Below, one piece after another: positions 1 through 13,554 of a stretch of 64,000 bases of DNA. Under the pieces are notes generated by a model that searched no databases, had not been told where the DNA came from, and saw only the letters and a list, made by a program, of their open reading frames with translations. How positions within the stretch are numbered: the stretch's first letter is position 1; each line of letters opens with the position of its first letter. Source of the DNA: Balanoglossus misakiensis (lineage: Eukaryota > Hemichordata); NCBI GenBank assembly GCA_040954595.2, contig CM082576.2, positions 6,510,001 through 6,574,000 on the forward strand, given 5' to 3'. The position numbers were made by a program, and so were the translations under genes.

Positions 1-2094
1 ATAGTACTGCATTGTCCTATTGCTTGCATGAGAGCCACAAATGCACTCTTAGCACAGTTGACTTCACTGAAAACATGGGAATTTCAAAGGCTTGTGTGTA
101 TTTATTTTATCAACCAACTATGCATAAAATTATAAATGCCCAACTGTGTTTAATGGAATGCAGAATATACATGTAATCTAAAAGCTGCATTTTTTATTAG
201 TTGTATGAATGTTTCATTTCATTGTTGATTTATCGGAGAGTAAAGTCTCAGACTTCATCAGAGTAGATGATGACCTCTGTTGTTCCTTGTGTGAATGCAA
301 AACCTCCAGTCTTTTTATAAGTGTTTGTTGGGAAGAGCACAATGTCTGGTGTTGAGAGCAGATTGCACTGAACAGGCTACTTTGAGAATATTGACTATAG
401 TAAGGGGATATATGCCGGGAAGTTGTGGTAACCGTTCAGGAACCATTTGACTTTGATCGGATTGTTCGTGTGAATCTGACAGAATGATTGTCACGTGTTT
501 GGAAGTTTCCTTGCCACGGAGGTTGACAATCTCAATACATAATGTCAGTTCAGTGCGAAAGCCAAGTGAGAGACAGACGCACAGCCTGAAGTGTGTTATT
601 AACTTTCAGGATTTCAGGTCAGATGTTTCAAGCAGCAGAGTTCATTCCTGGCCATGTATTTCCCAGCATCATGCTGAGAGAATGGGGCAAAAAAAAAAAT
701 CAATGAGTTCTTGTTTGGATTCTCTGCATAACTCAAATCTGGTGGCTCACTGTATATCCAAAGATATATTGACGGATTGTGAAATGTTATGCTTGTCGGT
801 CATCACTGATTGCGATCAGCATGGGAAAAACCCATATTCGATGACAACCATGTGTTACATAAACCAGAGGATTTGCATTGCTACAGGCTTTGTTTACAGT
901 TTCTGTACTTAACAATGTGCGTAATAAGGACTCCACCCATTGACAGAATCACTGATACACAGGCTACTTGTGTTTTGTAAATAGGTTATGCTCGAACCAG
1001 GCACACAGTGAGTCATCATTCTGTAAAGGGCTTGGTTTGAAATGTTCCATGAAATATTGCAGTGTTGTTGTTTTTCAGGCACAAGGGTTATCTATGATCA
1101 TTCATGATCTCAGTATTGATGGAATTCCTAACAGAATAGTTGAAATATGTCGTCTAATGTAACTATATATAAGTGGCAGTACAAGTGGTTTAATATTGGG
1201 GTTCCATAATCATTTTAACAGTCTTCCCAAACCTTTAGCAAAAGCACTTGTCACAGAGACCAAGAGTTCAGTCATTGGTGCAAAAATTGGGCCAGTGGGT
1301 CCTGTGAAGTGTGACCAACAGTATTCTTCAGTCAACAACATGGAATATTTGGCAATGTGTAATCTCACAGGTAAAGACAGGTGTAATGTGTGTGCTTATG
1401 GCAAACAAAATACAACCCATTGGTACCTGGTATGAAATAATTGGGATTCCAAAGAAATGTTTGATACTCGCCCGATAAATATTTACGGGTTATGTCAAAT
1501 AAATGTAGGTGTTTACCAGGCTTGTATCATTTTTTTGCTGCTTGTGTGTTAGTGGGCAAACTTTTCAAAATAGTTTTCTGGGTCACTGGTTTCATTTTTT
1601 CGGTACTGCATGGTGAACTTCTTGAAAGCATGATGATGATGAGATTTGTGGCAGCAAATAGAAGAACCCAACTGTTCATTCTTTCAGGTCTTGTGCATTT
1701 GTTTGCCCATTCCGTTGTGGTTTGTGGCGAAAACTAAATTGTCAATTAGTGGTCACCAAGGAAAGCATGTCAGGGGCAATGATGCGTGAGAATATTTATA
1801 GTGTTGATGGTATTAATTGAATGTAATTGAGTTAACTAAATATTCCAGACATGTGCTTCACAGTGAAATGTACATGAAGAAATCTAATTTCTTCAGCATA
1901 TGATAATTACACTACATGGACCTGTATTCTAACAAATGCCAGACTTGTTCTGTCCTGAGATGGCAACTATCAGCCTTGATGAGAGATTGATGTAGTTGTT
2001 GGCCTGTATGTCTGAACTGATCACATTATCTGCTGGTTAATTGAACTCCTGGTCCATTTCCTGACAGAGCCGTTTTTCTTTTACATTCCTTAAG
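1..2094 (+). other. PLEKHD1: intron of PLEKHD1 (5' part of gene lies outside window)
   Basis: No exon can be supported here. The first recognisable PLEKHD1 exon starts at 2095 in phase 0, so this stretch is taken as the preceding intron. The open frames within it, the longest being 484-912, resemble no part of the PH domain and lack suitable splice borders. The missing N-terminal half of the PH domain must lie upstream of the window. Confidence 0.6.
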
Positions 2095-5000
2095 GGTGTG
2101 ATACCTCTGGGTGGAAGTATCATCGAACCTGTGGATGAACCGTTGAGGACTTGGTCTTTCAGAATAGAAACAGAAGATGTCAATGTAAGTGTAAATGTTG
2201 AATGTTCTCTTGTAGGGCCGGCTGTATTCCCACAAGCTTTCATCAAATCTTGGCAACCAACTTGTTCAAATCATTGTTCCTTCACTTTTGCTCTTTTGAT
2301 CATAAAATGCTATATAATGCCTCAGGGGAATATTTGTAAGAATTATATGGTTATAATATAAAAATCTTTGCCATCAATAATTCATGCCACATTTTTTCCA
2401 TTCATTAACATCTGTTGCATTTCAGTGTGATTAATCACTTGGTGAAATTTGCTCTGATGCAAATCTAAGTGTGATACCTGGAAATAAATCTGTAAATAAG
2501 CCTTGTTTAATATTTCAGAGAACTTATAATTCTAGATCATGCCATAAAAGTGCTTAAAAAGGAAACGCTGCAATTGTATTCTTATAGTATTTGCAAGTGG
2601 ATCGCAAGAGAAATGGAAGGTGGCTCACCATAGAAACCGATTCCTAAGCGTTGCCTCACACTGTTTTGTTTGTACAGGGCAGCATTGTATTGGCCGCAGA
2701 AACGGAATATGAAAGAGAGAAGTGGATGGAGATCCTACGACAGTCTGGCCGAGTGTAAGTCATGATTTATTAGGGATATATTTTCAAGACAAAAAATCTG
2801 TTATTATTTATGCTGCACAACACGGGTTGCAAATTACTGTAGCAGAATTGTACATGATTAATGAAGGTCAATCTGGCTAGCTTGATGTTCATCTCAGTCA
2901 AGATTGAAGACCTAACAAGGCTGGTTGGTGCAAAGATATCTTTTGTATTTTGATTTGTGTGTGCACTTGATGACATGAGGCAGTGTCATTTATTGCTCCG
3001 CTAGATACGAAACAGATGAGTCTGGTGATAAAATGAGCCAGGAGAGACCCAGGCTGTGCTGTCTTGGAGTAGTGCAGTCACTGTTTTCAAATAAGTTCGA
3101 GTACTGGTGTGACAGATCAGAACTTGTAATGGCTGTCCAGTTTAGATCTTATATAATGATTGATTTCTCAGTAACCCTTATTGATTTGTATGAATAGAGT
3201 GGAAAACATGGCCGAATGACCTTCTGTGGAGATTTGTCTCAAGTGAATTACTGAGTAATTTACGAAGCTAATCCTGCCTGTGGTATTACACAAGGTAGCT
3301 CAGCTGCTTCTGAAACTGGCAAAATCCTTTTTCATTTGGACAGAAATCCATCCTACCGTTCACTATAATAAATGTGTCAGTTTAAAACCGAGTCTAATTT
3401 TGATCGAAGCAAGGCTGCTTCTGTGGGCAACAAAAATGTACACTTACCCTTCATGCACTCTGTTTAATACTCTCATACTGTAATTGGTCACATTTTATGA
3501 AAATCTTCTGATAATTAAACCATTTTATCACAGCATATGTGAGTGAAACTTGAGACATGCAGGTTGCTTTAGCAAACTGTAAATGTATACTCTAAAGCAT
3601 TTGGCATAATCGCCAAGCTTTTAGGTCCGTGCCATCAACGTGCAAGATTCTACTGAAATGTTTATCCCTCAAATATGCACTTGGGAAAATTGGAATGGAA
3701 TGATGCTTGGTGCGTTCATGTTCCATCAAGCAACTGTGTAGCCAGTAGTTCCATATAAGGAGTGGTGATGCTTTTCTGTCGTGATGCAGGTAGTCCAGTT
3801 CCTAGTCGTGCGATGAGATCATTTTCACTAGTTATAAATACATTTACAGCCAGCTGTCAGACATGCTTTAGGGGTCTCTTCCATCTATACAAACAGCAAA
3901 CGACCATTAGGAGGATAAGCGTGAAATGCCATGTGGTGTGAGCTTCAGTACCAGCATGGATGTGCCCACAGAACATATAAGATGTCTCCCTTTTTATTTC
4001 CAGAGTTTCTGTCAATAAACCTGATCTGACATACTTGTTTTATCGAATTAGCATTCAATGCAATCCTCAGATCTTCTCAAAACGTTCCAAACATAGCAGA
4101 CTTCCTCCCTACCAACTTCATCTACCTTGAATTTGATATCTGACCTCATGCAACACATCATAAAGTGACCTTGTCCAAAACCATTTCATAGCACTGTTGT
4201 TGCACTGGGGAATAAATGTGAGTCAGCCTTTACTATTCCAGACCTTGAATCAACTATAGGATTTTTTGGAACTTTTCCAAATTCATACATAAATAGAATA
4301 AATGAATCTTCAGATTAACAGATTTTCATTCATTCATTCATTCATTCATTCATTCATTCATTCATTCATTCATTCATTCATTCATTCATTCATTCATTCA
4401 TTCTGTACAGGACATGGAAGAATGCACAGCTAGGAGACACAATGATCCAGACGTTGGAATCACAGGGATTGCAATTGGTTAGAGAAAGCCAGGAATACAG
4501 AGAACGATTACACACAGAAATATGTGCAAGACGGGAAGAAATGGACAAAAATGAGGTAGGATATACAACAATCCTTGTCAAGAAAAAAAAGGAACATAAA
4601 TTTATAAATATTTGTTGTGTTTGTGGATGACTCTGCTCTATATTTTTTCTCACCTGGGTAGGAATTAGAGAGGATAGCAGTAGAGTTAGAAAAAGAGAAG
4701 AAGAAAATAGAAGAAACTGCCAAAGAATTACTGGACGAACTGGAAAGAAATAAAGTGTGAGTATTTTGGATTTGTTGGTATGTGGATTTGACTTTTCGAG
4801 GTGTTTGAAATAAACTGTGCAGTGTTTTCACCCTTTTGCCACAAGGATCCAGAAAATAACGTTCTGTGCAAACATTTGACGGTTGCTGACAACAAATTGA
4901 TTTCAGTCTTTAGATGATCCCATCATTGGCACGTAATACATTCACACTTCCTGGTTAAATTTTTTTTCGTCATATCAAATTCCTGATACATGTATGGTAA

Positions 5001-8000
5001 CCATGTGAACTTCAGACGGAATGTGTAAAAAATTTCAGTTTAATTATAGAGCAGGTTTCTGAAGTAGATTCTTTTGCAATGCACTGTTTATCCTTAATGG
5101 CCAAAGCGAATATTAAATATCCCATGTGTTTAATTTCCAACTCTGTGTTTTCATAATCTTTCTTCCCACAGTTGGAGAATGTTTACCAAACATACTCTTG
5201 TTTGCTTCAGATATGCCTGAAAATATTTTAGAGAGCCACATCAACGTTTGGATGTGCTGATATCATTGTTTATATATCATATTTAAAAAAATACGTTTCA
5301 GTGAGAATTTAACAATTCTGGTATGTCCCTGTTGTCCCAGATTGTGTTTAAAAACTCCACCAATGATACCTGAAATCTGGTGACATCCACAAAATGAACT
5401 GTCAGATTTTCAAATGTATCTGTCATCAATGTTGGAGGATAATCCAGTGTTTAATACCATGCTGACATTTCTTGTTTTCAGGGAGTTGGAGGACACAGTC
5501 AGTCTGATGAAACAAGTTGAAAAGGACAAGCTAGACTTGAATTCATCAACGCACGAATTGCATCAAAATTTGGAGGTGAGAACTGTCGTAAATCTTCATT
5601 TGTACAGGATTGATTTCATGTCACAGACAGGGTCATATACCTGATAATCTGTAGTACCCTTTCTAAAGATAGGCAGTATTTCTGTGGAATGAATTGGGTT
5701 CAGGAGCCTGTAACATACAAACAGTACCATGTCGAATATCCAATGTCCAGCTGGACACACGCCTAATGATTCATGCCACCATCTTTGATCCCTGGACAGC
5801 TTCTTGCGCAAGAGAAAGAAAAGACGCTCAAGGAACTGAAGATGAAGGAGGAAGTCACGCAGAAACTCTCCAGCGAGAACAAATCACTGAGTCAAACAAC
5901 AGAATCTCTCAAAAAGACACTTGTGTCAATTGAGGAGAAAACGACACAGCTTGAAGACGAGAAGAAGCAGACAGAACACAGGTGTGTGTGTGTGCGTGAT
6001 TGCATGATTTGGTCGCAGTTAGGAATTGGTGTACATTGGCTTCATTATGAATAGCTGTCTGTATGACACATTGAGTCGATCAGACACCGGTTCACATTCT
6101 GCTTTTGTGTGCAGTGCATTTGTAAAGGGGCCAAAAGTAGTCCTCAGCACCGTGACCCAGGCAAATGCTACATTACTGTGAAAAAGTCCACAGTGATCTG
6201 GTTCAGTTGAAAACCGTTTCTTTTGTGCAAAAGGAGAAGTGGGCATTTTTTGAACAAAACTGACGTTGAAAAACTAACATTCATGCATATGTGGTTGCAG
6301 GTTGAAAGACAAAGAACGAGAAGCCAGGGCTCTTGAAGAAGAGAAGAAGTTGTACGTGGTCCATGCACAGGAATTAGAATCATCGTTACATGTAAGTTTT
6401 AATGTTGATAGTGAAAATAGCTACTTCATGGTATAACAGAATTTGATAGAATTTCTTTTTCTGACACGAGTATACAAATATGTCATATGTCATCATAAGT
6501 CAGTGTATGGTCAAGTTTTTCACATATAGACCATTTTGTGTGCAATTGCAGGATTTAACTGTTCAGAAAGACATGACAGACGCAGAGCTGAAGGAGGAAA
6601 TCATCGCACGGAGGGAGGCCGAAAGACGACTTCGAGAAGCTGAGGATGCGCTTGGACGATTAGACGTGGCAATCATACAATCCAGGCCGCCAAACAGAAC
6701 AAACAGTTTAGATGTAGAAATCTCAACCAATGTAGCAACTCTGAAAAGTAAGTGGTGCACGTTTTCGTCCAGATCTGCAAACCCTGAGAATACTGAGAAA
6801 AGTAGTATTTTTACCCTGAAGTATTAATAATGGCCATCCTGTGTGCATGGCAAACTATTTATTGATCGAATCTTCATTATAATCATCTGCACAGGATTCT
6901 TTGAAGACATAGCTGAGGAGGCCAAGATTGACTCGGATAAACCAATGATCATGAAAAACGCTCTTCATGCCAGGAAATCTTTCATCAGGAAAACGAGGAG
7001 TTTCAAACACCGGAAAAATCGGGAACGGGCCAAGTCTGCAGGTATGTGATCTGTGCAGTGGCAGCGCCCTCTTGTGTCGTGCTATCCGCAATGCTAACTT
7101 TTCTAGTGTTAAGTTATAGAATATGATTTGTTGTGCCAGTGAATTTAATTTCAAAGTACCCAAACATTTTGTTTTGTTTGTGTTTTCTGTTTCCGTTTTC
7201 TCTTTCAGTTGCTGCTACATGTAGTTCCAGCTGCCTTTACACACTTTTGTTTGCCAGTATTTAATAAGTGTTCTGTAGAAAAAATTGCACTGTAGTATTT
7301 TTTATTTCTTGTGCACCATAACAATATATGCTTCATGCTTGTAGTTGTCCAATGAATGTTATTAGACCCCAATCTTACTTTCAGTTTTCTGGAACTTGCT
7401 TTACACAGCATACCATCTGGGCTAAATTTTGTTTCGCATCCATGCCGTATATAAATAAGCTTTAATGTGTGTGAAATGCGTTTGTATTTATTTCATTAGT
7501 ATCTGTAAAGTCGAAAAAACTCATATTACATGTATGTATCATGAAAAGTAGATCAGAAAATTGGAATACTCAGTATTTCATCATTCCGAAATTTCCCTCA
7601 CAAGTACATGCATGAAAGTATTACTATAATCGACTCTCACCGTTATTAAAAACTTGTGTGTAAACTCTTTGTCTTTCATTTCTCTCTCGTCGTTGCTTTT
7701 ATGTCTTCTCTCTCCAAGATTCTCGCCTGCCTTCCACTTCCAAATCTTCCACCACTGACAGATTTAAAGATGTAGACAGGAGAGATAACCGGTCTCCTAG
7801 CAACAGAGGAGACCCGAAGCCCAATGCCAACAGAAACAACATCCCAAACGCGCCATCCTCGGCCAGTAACAAAAGCAGCAGCTCAACATCTTCATCATCA
7901 TCATCATCAGGCAAAACAAAGCCACAAAGTCGACAAACACAAATTTAGGAAGGTAAAATTTCCACAGTCCCAAGTCTCAGTCCGTGCTCCTCTTACGTGT

Positions 8001-9218
8001 ACAGTAACAGTATTTCTCAAGTACTTTTTTCTACTCTGATTTCTACGTGATGGTTGTGCTGTACTGTGCATGCAAGTATTCTACACTAATAGATCCTCCT
8101 TTGTAGAGTAGCAAAAGACAACAACAAACATACATATTTTTATTTTAACATAAACTTGCTACGTTCATAATATTTAGTGTCATTTCCATAATCCCTTGAC
8201 TTGTAGTAGACATTCTGTTGCTCATCTACATCAGATTGAGGACATTTGTATCCACAAGGCTTGGTTTCATCATTTACTTATGTTTATCTCATATCCAGCA
8301 TGGATCCCCTTAGTACTTTATAGAATTACCCCCCCCCCCCCCCCCCCCATAACACAACTGTGACAACTGTTGGGATGACTGTGCCTTCTCTCCCTCCTTC
8401 CCTCCCTTATACAGGTTACTCTGACCATGGGAATCACAATCTCGTTTTAATATCAATCTTACAGTCACAGTGCATGAATATTATTTGTTAGTCCTGTCAG
8501 TGTGTAAATCTCTCCCTATATAGAATCTCACAAACACCTGGCATGTGAATACCATCTTCTAATCCCCTTCATTTTCAATTTACAGAACAACACAGACTCC
8601 AGAAGACTTCATATATGTAGTATTGTGTATTTAAATCATTTCAGATAAAAATCCTCAGTCTAACGCATATTGATTTTTCTTTTGCATGCATACCTGTACC
8701 TGTATTGATTAAAGGAGTTGTATGACCTTGTCAACCCATTCTCCATGTACAGAGGTCCAGCAACAATTGATTGGGCCAAATCAGAATTTCTTAAGAGCAG
8801 TCATTTTGGAGACATCTCAGTGAATTTATTAGTCTAATATGAAGTCATAATTTTACATCATTACAGGGATATCTGTAAGATGCATTATGTTTATTTGTGT
8901 TGTTTATGATATAACCTTTATTATTCAGCCACCACCTTGGCATTTGTGCCGCAAGACTGCTAAGAAATGAACTACACTGGTGTAGGAATTACATGTAGTG
9001 AAAGACAATTTTGTTTCTTTCTCCCACCAGCGGGTGATTTGGGGCGAAGGAGACTGCGACGGAGCGCAAACCACCAAGAGGATGAAATGGAAGCATTGAA
9101 GCTCACTGCAAGGGAAGTAGTCAGACATCCATCAGTTCGAAGAAGTATGATTGAAGTCCTGCACAGGGACGATCCAGACGAAGTCTTTGACAGCATCAAG
9201 TTTGAACAGGATGTCTAA
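2095..9218 (+). CDS. PLEKHD1: PLEKHD1: PH-domain and coiled-coil protein, 5'-truncated by window
   Basis: Coding exons are 2095-2184, 2678-2754, 4411-4555, 4662-4756, 5482-5575, 5800-5981, 6301-6391, 6552-6747, 6895-7041 and 9031-9218 (stop TAA). All have GT-AG borders and matching phases, giving 434 codons plus stop. The first two exons carry the C-terminal half of a PH domain: VIPLGGSIIEP, then AAETEYEREKWMEILRQSGRV with the conserved Trp of the last helix. The block TWKNAQLGDTMIQTLESQGL and a long Glu/Lys-rich coiled coil follow. The C-terminal part has KRFFEDIAEEAK, a basic RKTRSFKHRKNRERAK segment and VVRHPSVRRSMIEVLHRDD. This order matches vertebrate PLEKHD1, about 500 residues long. 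Its cellular role is poorly known; PH domains usually bind phosphoinositides or proteins at membranes, so a scaffold role is inference only. Confidence 0.93.
4327..4403 (+). repeat. (CATT)n microsatellite beside a splice acceptor
   Basis: About 19 uninterrupted copies of a CATT unit run directly into TCTGTACAG, the acceptor of the PLEKHD1 exon at 4411. The repeat therefore occupies the place where the polypyrimidine tract and branch point of this intron are expected. Confidence 0.97.
7719..7952 (+). other. PLEKHD1: candidate alternative Ser-rich exon of PLEKHD1
   Basis: In the 2-kb intron between 7041 and 9031 there is an exon-like block after a pyrimidine-rich acceptor (TCTCTCCAAG). Entered in phase 1, as exon 6895-7041 requires, it reads DSRLPSTSKSSTTDRFKDVDR, then a run of Ser, and reaches TAG at 7946-7948. 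The apparent donor (GAAG|GTAAAA) leaves at 7952, also in phase 1, so the block is frame-symmetric apart from that stop. It could be an alternative exon that makes a shorter C-terminus, a poison exon, or an intronic accident. The low-complexity Ser run weakens the coding argument. Confidence 0.35.
8329..8348 (+). repeat. poly-C tract of 20 bases
   Basis: An uninterrupted run of C in the last PLEKHD1 intron. Similar C or G runs of about 8-19 bases recur at 19740, 25386, 31457, 32793, 33980 and 40485, always in noncoding DNA. Confidence 0.97.
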
Positions 9219-10925
9219 AGCATAGTCATTATCCATTTTAGCTTGTTTCTTTATTTTTGCATTGATATATGGAGGATCATTAAGATTTAGTTGTAGAAAT
9301 CCCACCCGGAATATTTGCCAATAAGTAACCAGGAGAACATGTTTTTGTTGTAGAATCTTGTGTAGTTCTTGCCAAATCGGGGGTTTCCAAGCATATTACA
9401 TGTACCCGGAAATCTACGCGGAAAACTACCAACCAAACCAAAGCTTGAGCAACTGACAGGGCGCCCTCAATGGTCGAAGTGATGTTTTCAGTTTAGCTTA
9501 TCACAAGTTCCCAGTGTGTTACAGACTAGTATCTGTCACGGGAGGCTCTCTCTATAGCTCCTGAGGAGAAAGCAATACAGAGCTTTGGGGCCGTAGTGCG
9601 GGCGAACTCAGTAAACATAATCATTTTCTGTCCCAGGTGCATGACTGCTTGCTGAGCTGAAACCAGTGTTTCATCTTTTTTGTTGAGTACCGTTTCTAGT
9701 GCTTTTGTAGTTCAAACACAGGGCAAATCATTCAGTATATTGTTTTCACATCACCATACTAACCAGAGGCTGAACTGTTTGAATTCTTATCTCTGTATTG
9801 TCCAAAATGTCTGTTAATTATCTGAGTTGTTTTTGTATTCTGGTGTGGATATTTACAACATAATCGTGTGAAAAATACTTCCCAAAATTTTTAATTTTAT
9901 GAAAAGTTATTTAATATCATCAACATACTGTGTTGTTGGCAGTATTTTTTTAATCATTACGCTTTGGTCTGGGTGGAGGTGGGTATAGTAGGTTAGAGAT
10001 CCATGAAATTGGGAACTCTTACAGCAGTATTCATTTAACATTGTATATGGACATACCAAAGATCCGGTAAGCTACCAAATGTAAAGTAACTTTATTATGA
10101 CTGTCCTTTTGTAATATCAGGCAAATGTTATAACTTTATTTTGAATCAGGCTCTGTGCATACAGAGCAGTCTGTTTTAGAAATCCTCTCAGTTGAAGGGG
10201 CGTCATAGTATTGTTCAATCCACTACTGCCAATTCACAATACGCACGAGTTCTACCTGCAGGATACTTTGACCATGTGTGAAGCTTTATGTACTCCTATA
10301 GATTGTCCATCAATTGTTGTCATGGTACAGACAACTAATTGCCAATCCAACAGATGTCAATATCCAATTTGCATATTTATATATATTTACACCTGCAGAG
10401 CCTGTTGTTTTTATTATGAAATACTAGTACAGAGATAATATTATTATGTAAATATTTTCCCTGGGGCCAACTAACCTTGCTGTATTCTGTACCTTGACTT
10501 TTCTATATTATTACTTCAGAATCATAACTTGCCATAGGGGTGTACATATAGGGCTGTATTTACATTAAACATTTTGCCGTGTATAGTTTTGAATAAGGAT
10601 AGTCTTACATATATGGGAGGGTTATTTATGCTGATCTGAAGGCTCTCTACAATCTAATCTGGTAATTACGCATTTACCAGATGTGTGTGGTTTTATCACC
10701 TAAAATGTGTCGCCATGGCAAGTGACATTTTTCATCGGTTGTACTGGTATCATTTACAGAGTATCCTGTCAATTAAATGCGAATTCTTACTTTTTTCCCC
10801 CTGAAACAACTTTCCTTTGTTCCCTGGGTTTCATCTGTGTGGTCACAATTCACAATGAATCAAAAATAGACAAACACTTGGAAAAGTTTTATCTTTCAAA
10901 ATAAAATAAATTGATGCTTCCATTT
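9219..10925 (+). other. PLEKHD1: probable 3'UTR of PLEKHD1
   Basis: No coding exon is seen after the TAA at 9218. Overlapping AATAAA hexamers at 10900-10905 and 10905-10910 are the best candidate end of the transcript, giving a UTR of about 1.7 kb. An AATAAA-like site near 11309 is an alternative. No repeat or RNA gene was recognised here. Confidence 0.5.
10900..10910 (+). terminator. candidate polyadenylation signals of PLEKHD1
   Basis: Two overlapping AATAAA motifs (AATAAAATAAA), about 1.68 kb after the PLEKHD1 stop and before the convergent ARV1 gene. No cDNA support is available. Confidence 0.45.
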
Positions 10926-11491
10926 TAGAAATCTTTCCATTAAATTGATATTTGTGTTTGTTTGGTTGATCACATGCACATCTTTATTGATCTAGTTTTA
11001 TTGCAGTGAAAATTCAGGATTGATGATATGCAAATGAATGACGCCCAAGGGTTCAGAGGTCAATCATGTCAAAAAGAATGCACTCATGATGCTCCATTCC
11101 ATGTTTGCACCATTTGATCACAAATCTCTTCAAATTTTGTTATTTGTGATTTCAAATTTCAGCATGGACATTAACAAAGGTGTGAATACAGATTTACGTG
11201 TAAATTTGAATATCTGTATGTAGTGGTATCTAATCTGGGATCCTATAGCAGTACTCTCTCTCCTTGGTGCTTGGACACATTTACCCCAAATTGGAGTATT
11301 TGAAATGGAATAAAAGTCACTTTTTGATGAAAAATCAAACACTCATTGCGTCTACTATATTTTATCTGAACCTTTTACATGAACGTTTGAGTACTTGGTT
11401 CAATCTGACATTGGGTTTTGACAGTCATAACATGTATACAAGTTGGGCGATGCAAAACAGCACACTTCAGGACCAGTAGTAAAAAAAATAA

Positions 11492-11497
11492 TTTATT
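11492..11497 (-). terminator. candidate polyadenylation signal of ARV1
   Basis: TTTATT on the + strand is AATAAA on the - strand, 113 bases beyond the ARV1 stop at 11610. This gives a short 3'UTR, tail-to-tail with PLEKHD1. Confidence 0.6.
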
Positions 11498-11609
11498 CTG
11501 GATTGTGCAACATAGCTGTTGCTGTCATTCTATAGACTACACTACTTTGTAATAGTAGGAAAAAATGTTCATACATCTCTAGTAATGTAGGATCTTGTAC
11601 ATTTCTAAA

Positions 11610-13554
11610 TCAGTCAAAAAACACAATTTCCAAGGTTGGCGTAACAAACTGATGAACAACCAGCTGGACCGCATAACCACAGAGAACCAATGAGGAACAT
11701 ACCAGTGTATGTCTCTGAAATAAAACTGAAGAGAACAGCGGGTTTAATGAACTGACCAACAGGGAAATGATGACCCAAGAACTTTTTATGCTTGCAATAT
11801 TCAATTGGTATCCCCCCAAGCATTCTTCATCTCTTTATCATTGAAAGAAAAATGGTTTACCTTTTATGGACTGTACACTGGAGGTAAATACAAAGAGACT
11901 GGTCAACCAGAGAAGCAGAAGTCGACTGCTTTGTCCCCAAACAACAGCCGGTATCACCAACAGTTTGCCAGAACTTGACAACATCAACGCTCTCACTTGT
12001 AAACTGAGACTGCCATGACAAAAAAAAACATTTGCGCATGAGTTTTAGACCCCAGGCTGTGGCTTTCTGTAAAATTATTGAGCCTTCCAGAAGAATGTAC
12101 CATTATGCTGTGGAGAACATTGTATTGTGTTTTCTGGGAACCAACAGTGGTTTGAGTTCTGATAAAAACCTTTGACACAAGTTAATCTGTATGAACTCAC
12201 CTTGGGGGATAAAATGACGAGGTATTGGTTGTTGGCAGAAACAGCCTGCATGCTAGGATAACACCACACATGAATGAAGCAAACTCTGGGAAGGAGGGGA
12301 AAAGAGAAATAGACTTGTAAGTTTGTGTTGCAGGAAACTCTTTCCACGATTAGTTTTTCACTGGAGACTGAAAGGTTCGTTCATCTGTGGGTGCTGTGAT
12401 GTGAAGTGATGCTCCCAACCATAGGGTTTATGGAGGTAATTAGTCAGTGAAAGAGGACAAAAAGATCATCCATACCTAACCCAGCAATAAAAAACATGGC
12501 ATAGTAGTCCCACTCCAAGGCGTAGTAAAGGAAGTCTTTGGTGCCATCAGCGTTTTGAGCTTTCAGATGTGACCACTTCATGTAGGCATCACAGAGCAAG
12601 CAGAGAACGCACAGCTTCCAATGTACCTGTGTGAATGAATGCGAAGAATTTAGCTTTATCGTGGTCTCTGCATTCTCTCTCTCTTCTTGATAACATACCA
12701 TGTATGGTGAGCTTTGTCACCACACTAATTTAAGAAATTGCACTTGACATGAATGGGAGAGACTGTTGCTAATGGTACTTTCAGTGAGAAAACAACATAA
12801 AAACAAACTATACGTTTTACCGTCTGCATTTGTACATACATTTATTTTACTGTTGTATAGTATATGTCTGTATGCTTGAGATTTGTGTAGAACAGCATCA
12901 AGGAGTATAATCACAGGATCAAATTCAGTGTATTTGTCAACTACTTGGCCACAGGTATCCTGTAATGAAAACAACAACACAGAAATCCGTGTGGAAATTA
13001 ATTAGTACCTGTGTATAGCATCTGACAATCTCTTATCAATTCTGGCGGGTCACTGATGTTTCATTGGTGAAATATCCATGACAACGACGACGACAACAAA
13101 TGACATCATATTTAGACATACATATACTAACAGCCAAGGGGAGTCAACTGTAGAGCTACGGAACTAGACTTTGCAACGTGGGTATATACTGGGAATTGGG
13201 ACATGCTTCTTGCACACAAGATCACCCATGAATCAGATCATGGAGGTAGGAAATGAAGACTCGAAGAGATCGACTTCATCCCAGACAGGAACAGTGACAG
13301 TGTTGATGTACACACAGTCGCTGAGGCCGCTGTAGACTTACACAGTGGGTTATCTTGAGTACGTTGTCACCAAAATATCTGTAGAGCTCTCTAGCGCCTC
13401 TACCACATTCAATGCACATAAATTCATCGTTGCAACTGCCAGTTTCATCGTCCTTCTTCAAAACACCAGCGCTGGCGTCTGCTGCTTCCGATGCCATGTT
13501 GATGACCTGGCCTGACCTGGGGATTTGCCCGTTGGTGGCGCCTATTGGACCCAA
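11610..13554 (-). CDS. ARV1: ARV1 homologue, ER lipid-homeostasis membrane protein
   Basis: Six coding exons in transcription order: 13554-13342, 12959-12840, 12626-12476, 12285-12201, 12009-11861 and 11824-11610. They total 933 bases, or 310 residues plus stop. The N-terminal zinc-ribbon-like ARV1 homology domain has C47xxC50 and C71xxC74, the second pair split by the first intron. It continues into VDKYTEFDPVIILLDAVL and SQAYRHILYNSKIN, which are close to vertebrate ARV1. Several hydrophobic segments follow from about residue 155 (for example EFASFMCGVILACRLFL, GKLLVIPAVVWG, LLLLWLTSLFVFTSS), as expected for a polytopic ER protein. Family members act in sterol transport and GPI-anchor synthesis. 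The final exon is the least conserved and its acceptor is inferred. A second Met at residue 20 could be the true start. Confidence 0.93.

Noticed and set aside
484-912. 142-codon forward frame near the window start
   Set aside because: No similarity to PLEKHD1 or any known protein and no exon borders; typical intronic open frame.
7824-8039. Forward frame with a His run in the PLEKHD1 intron
   Set aside because: It is the +1 frame over the repeat-like TCATCA stretch and does not fit the intron phases on either side; the Ser-rich frame does.
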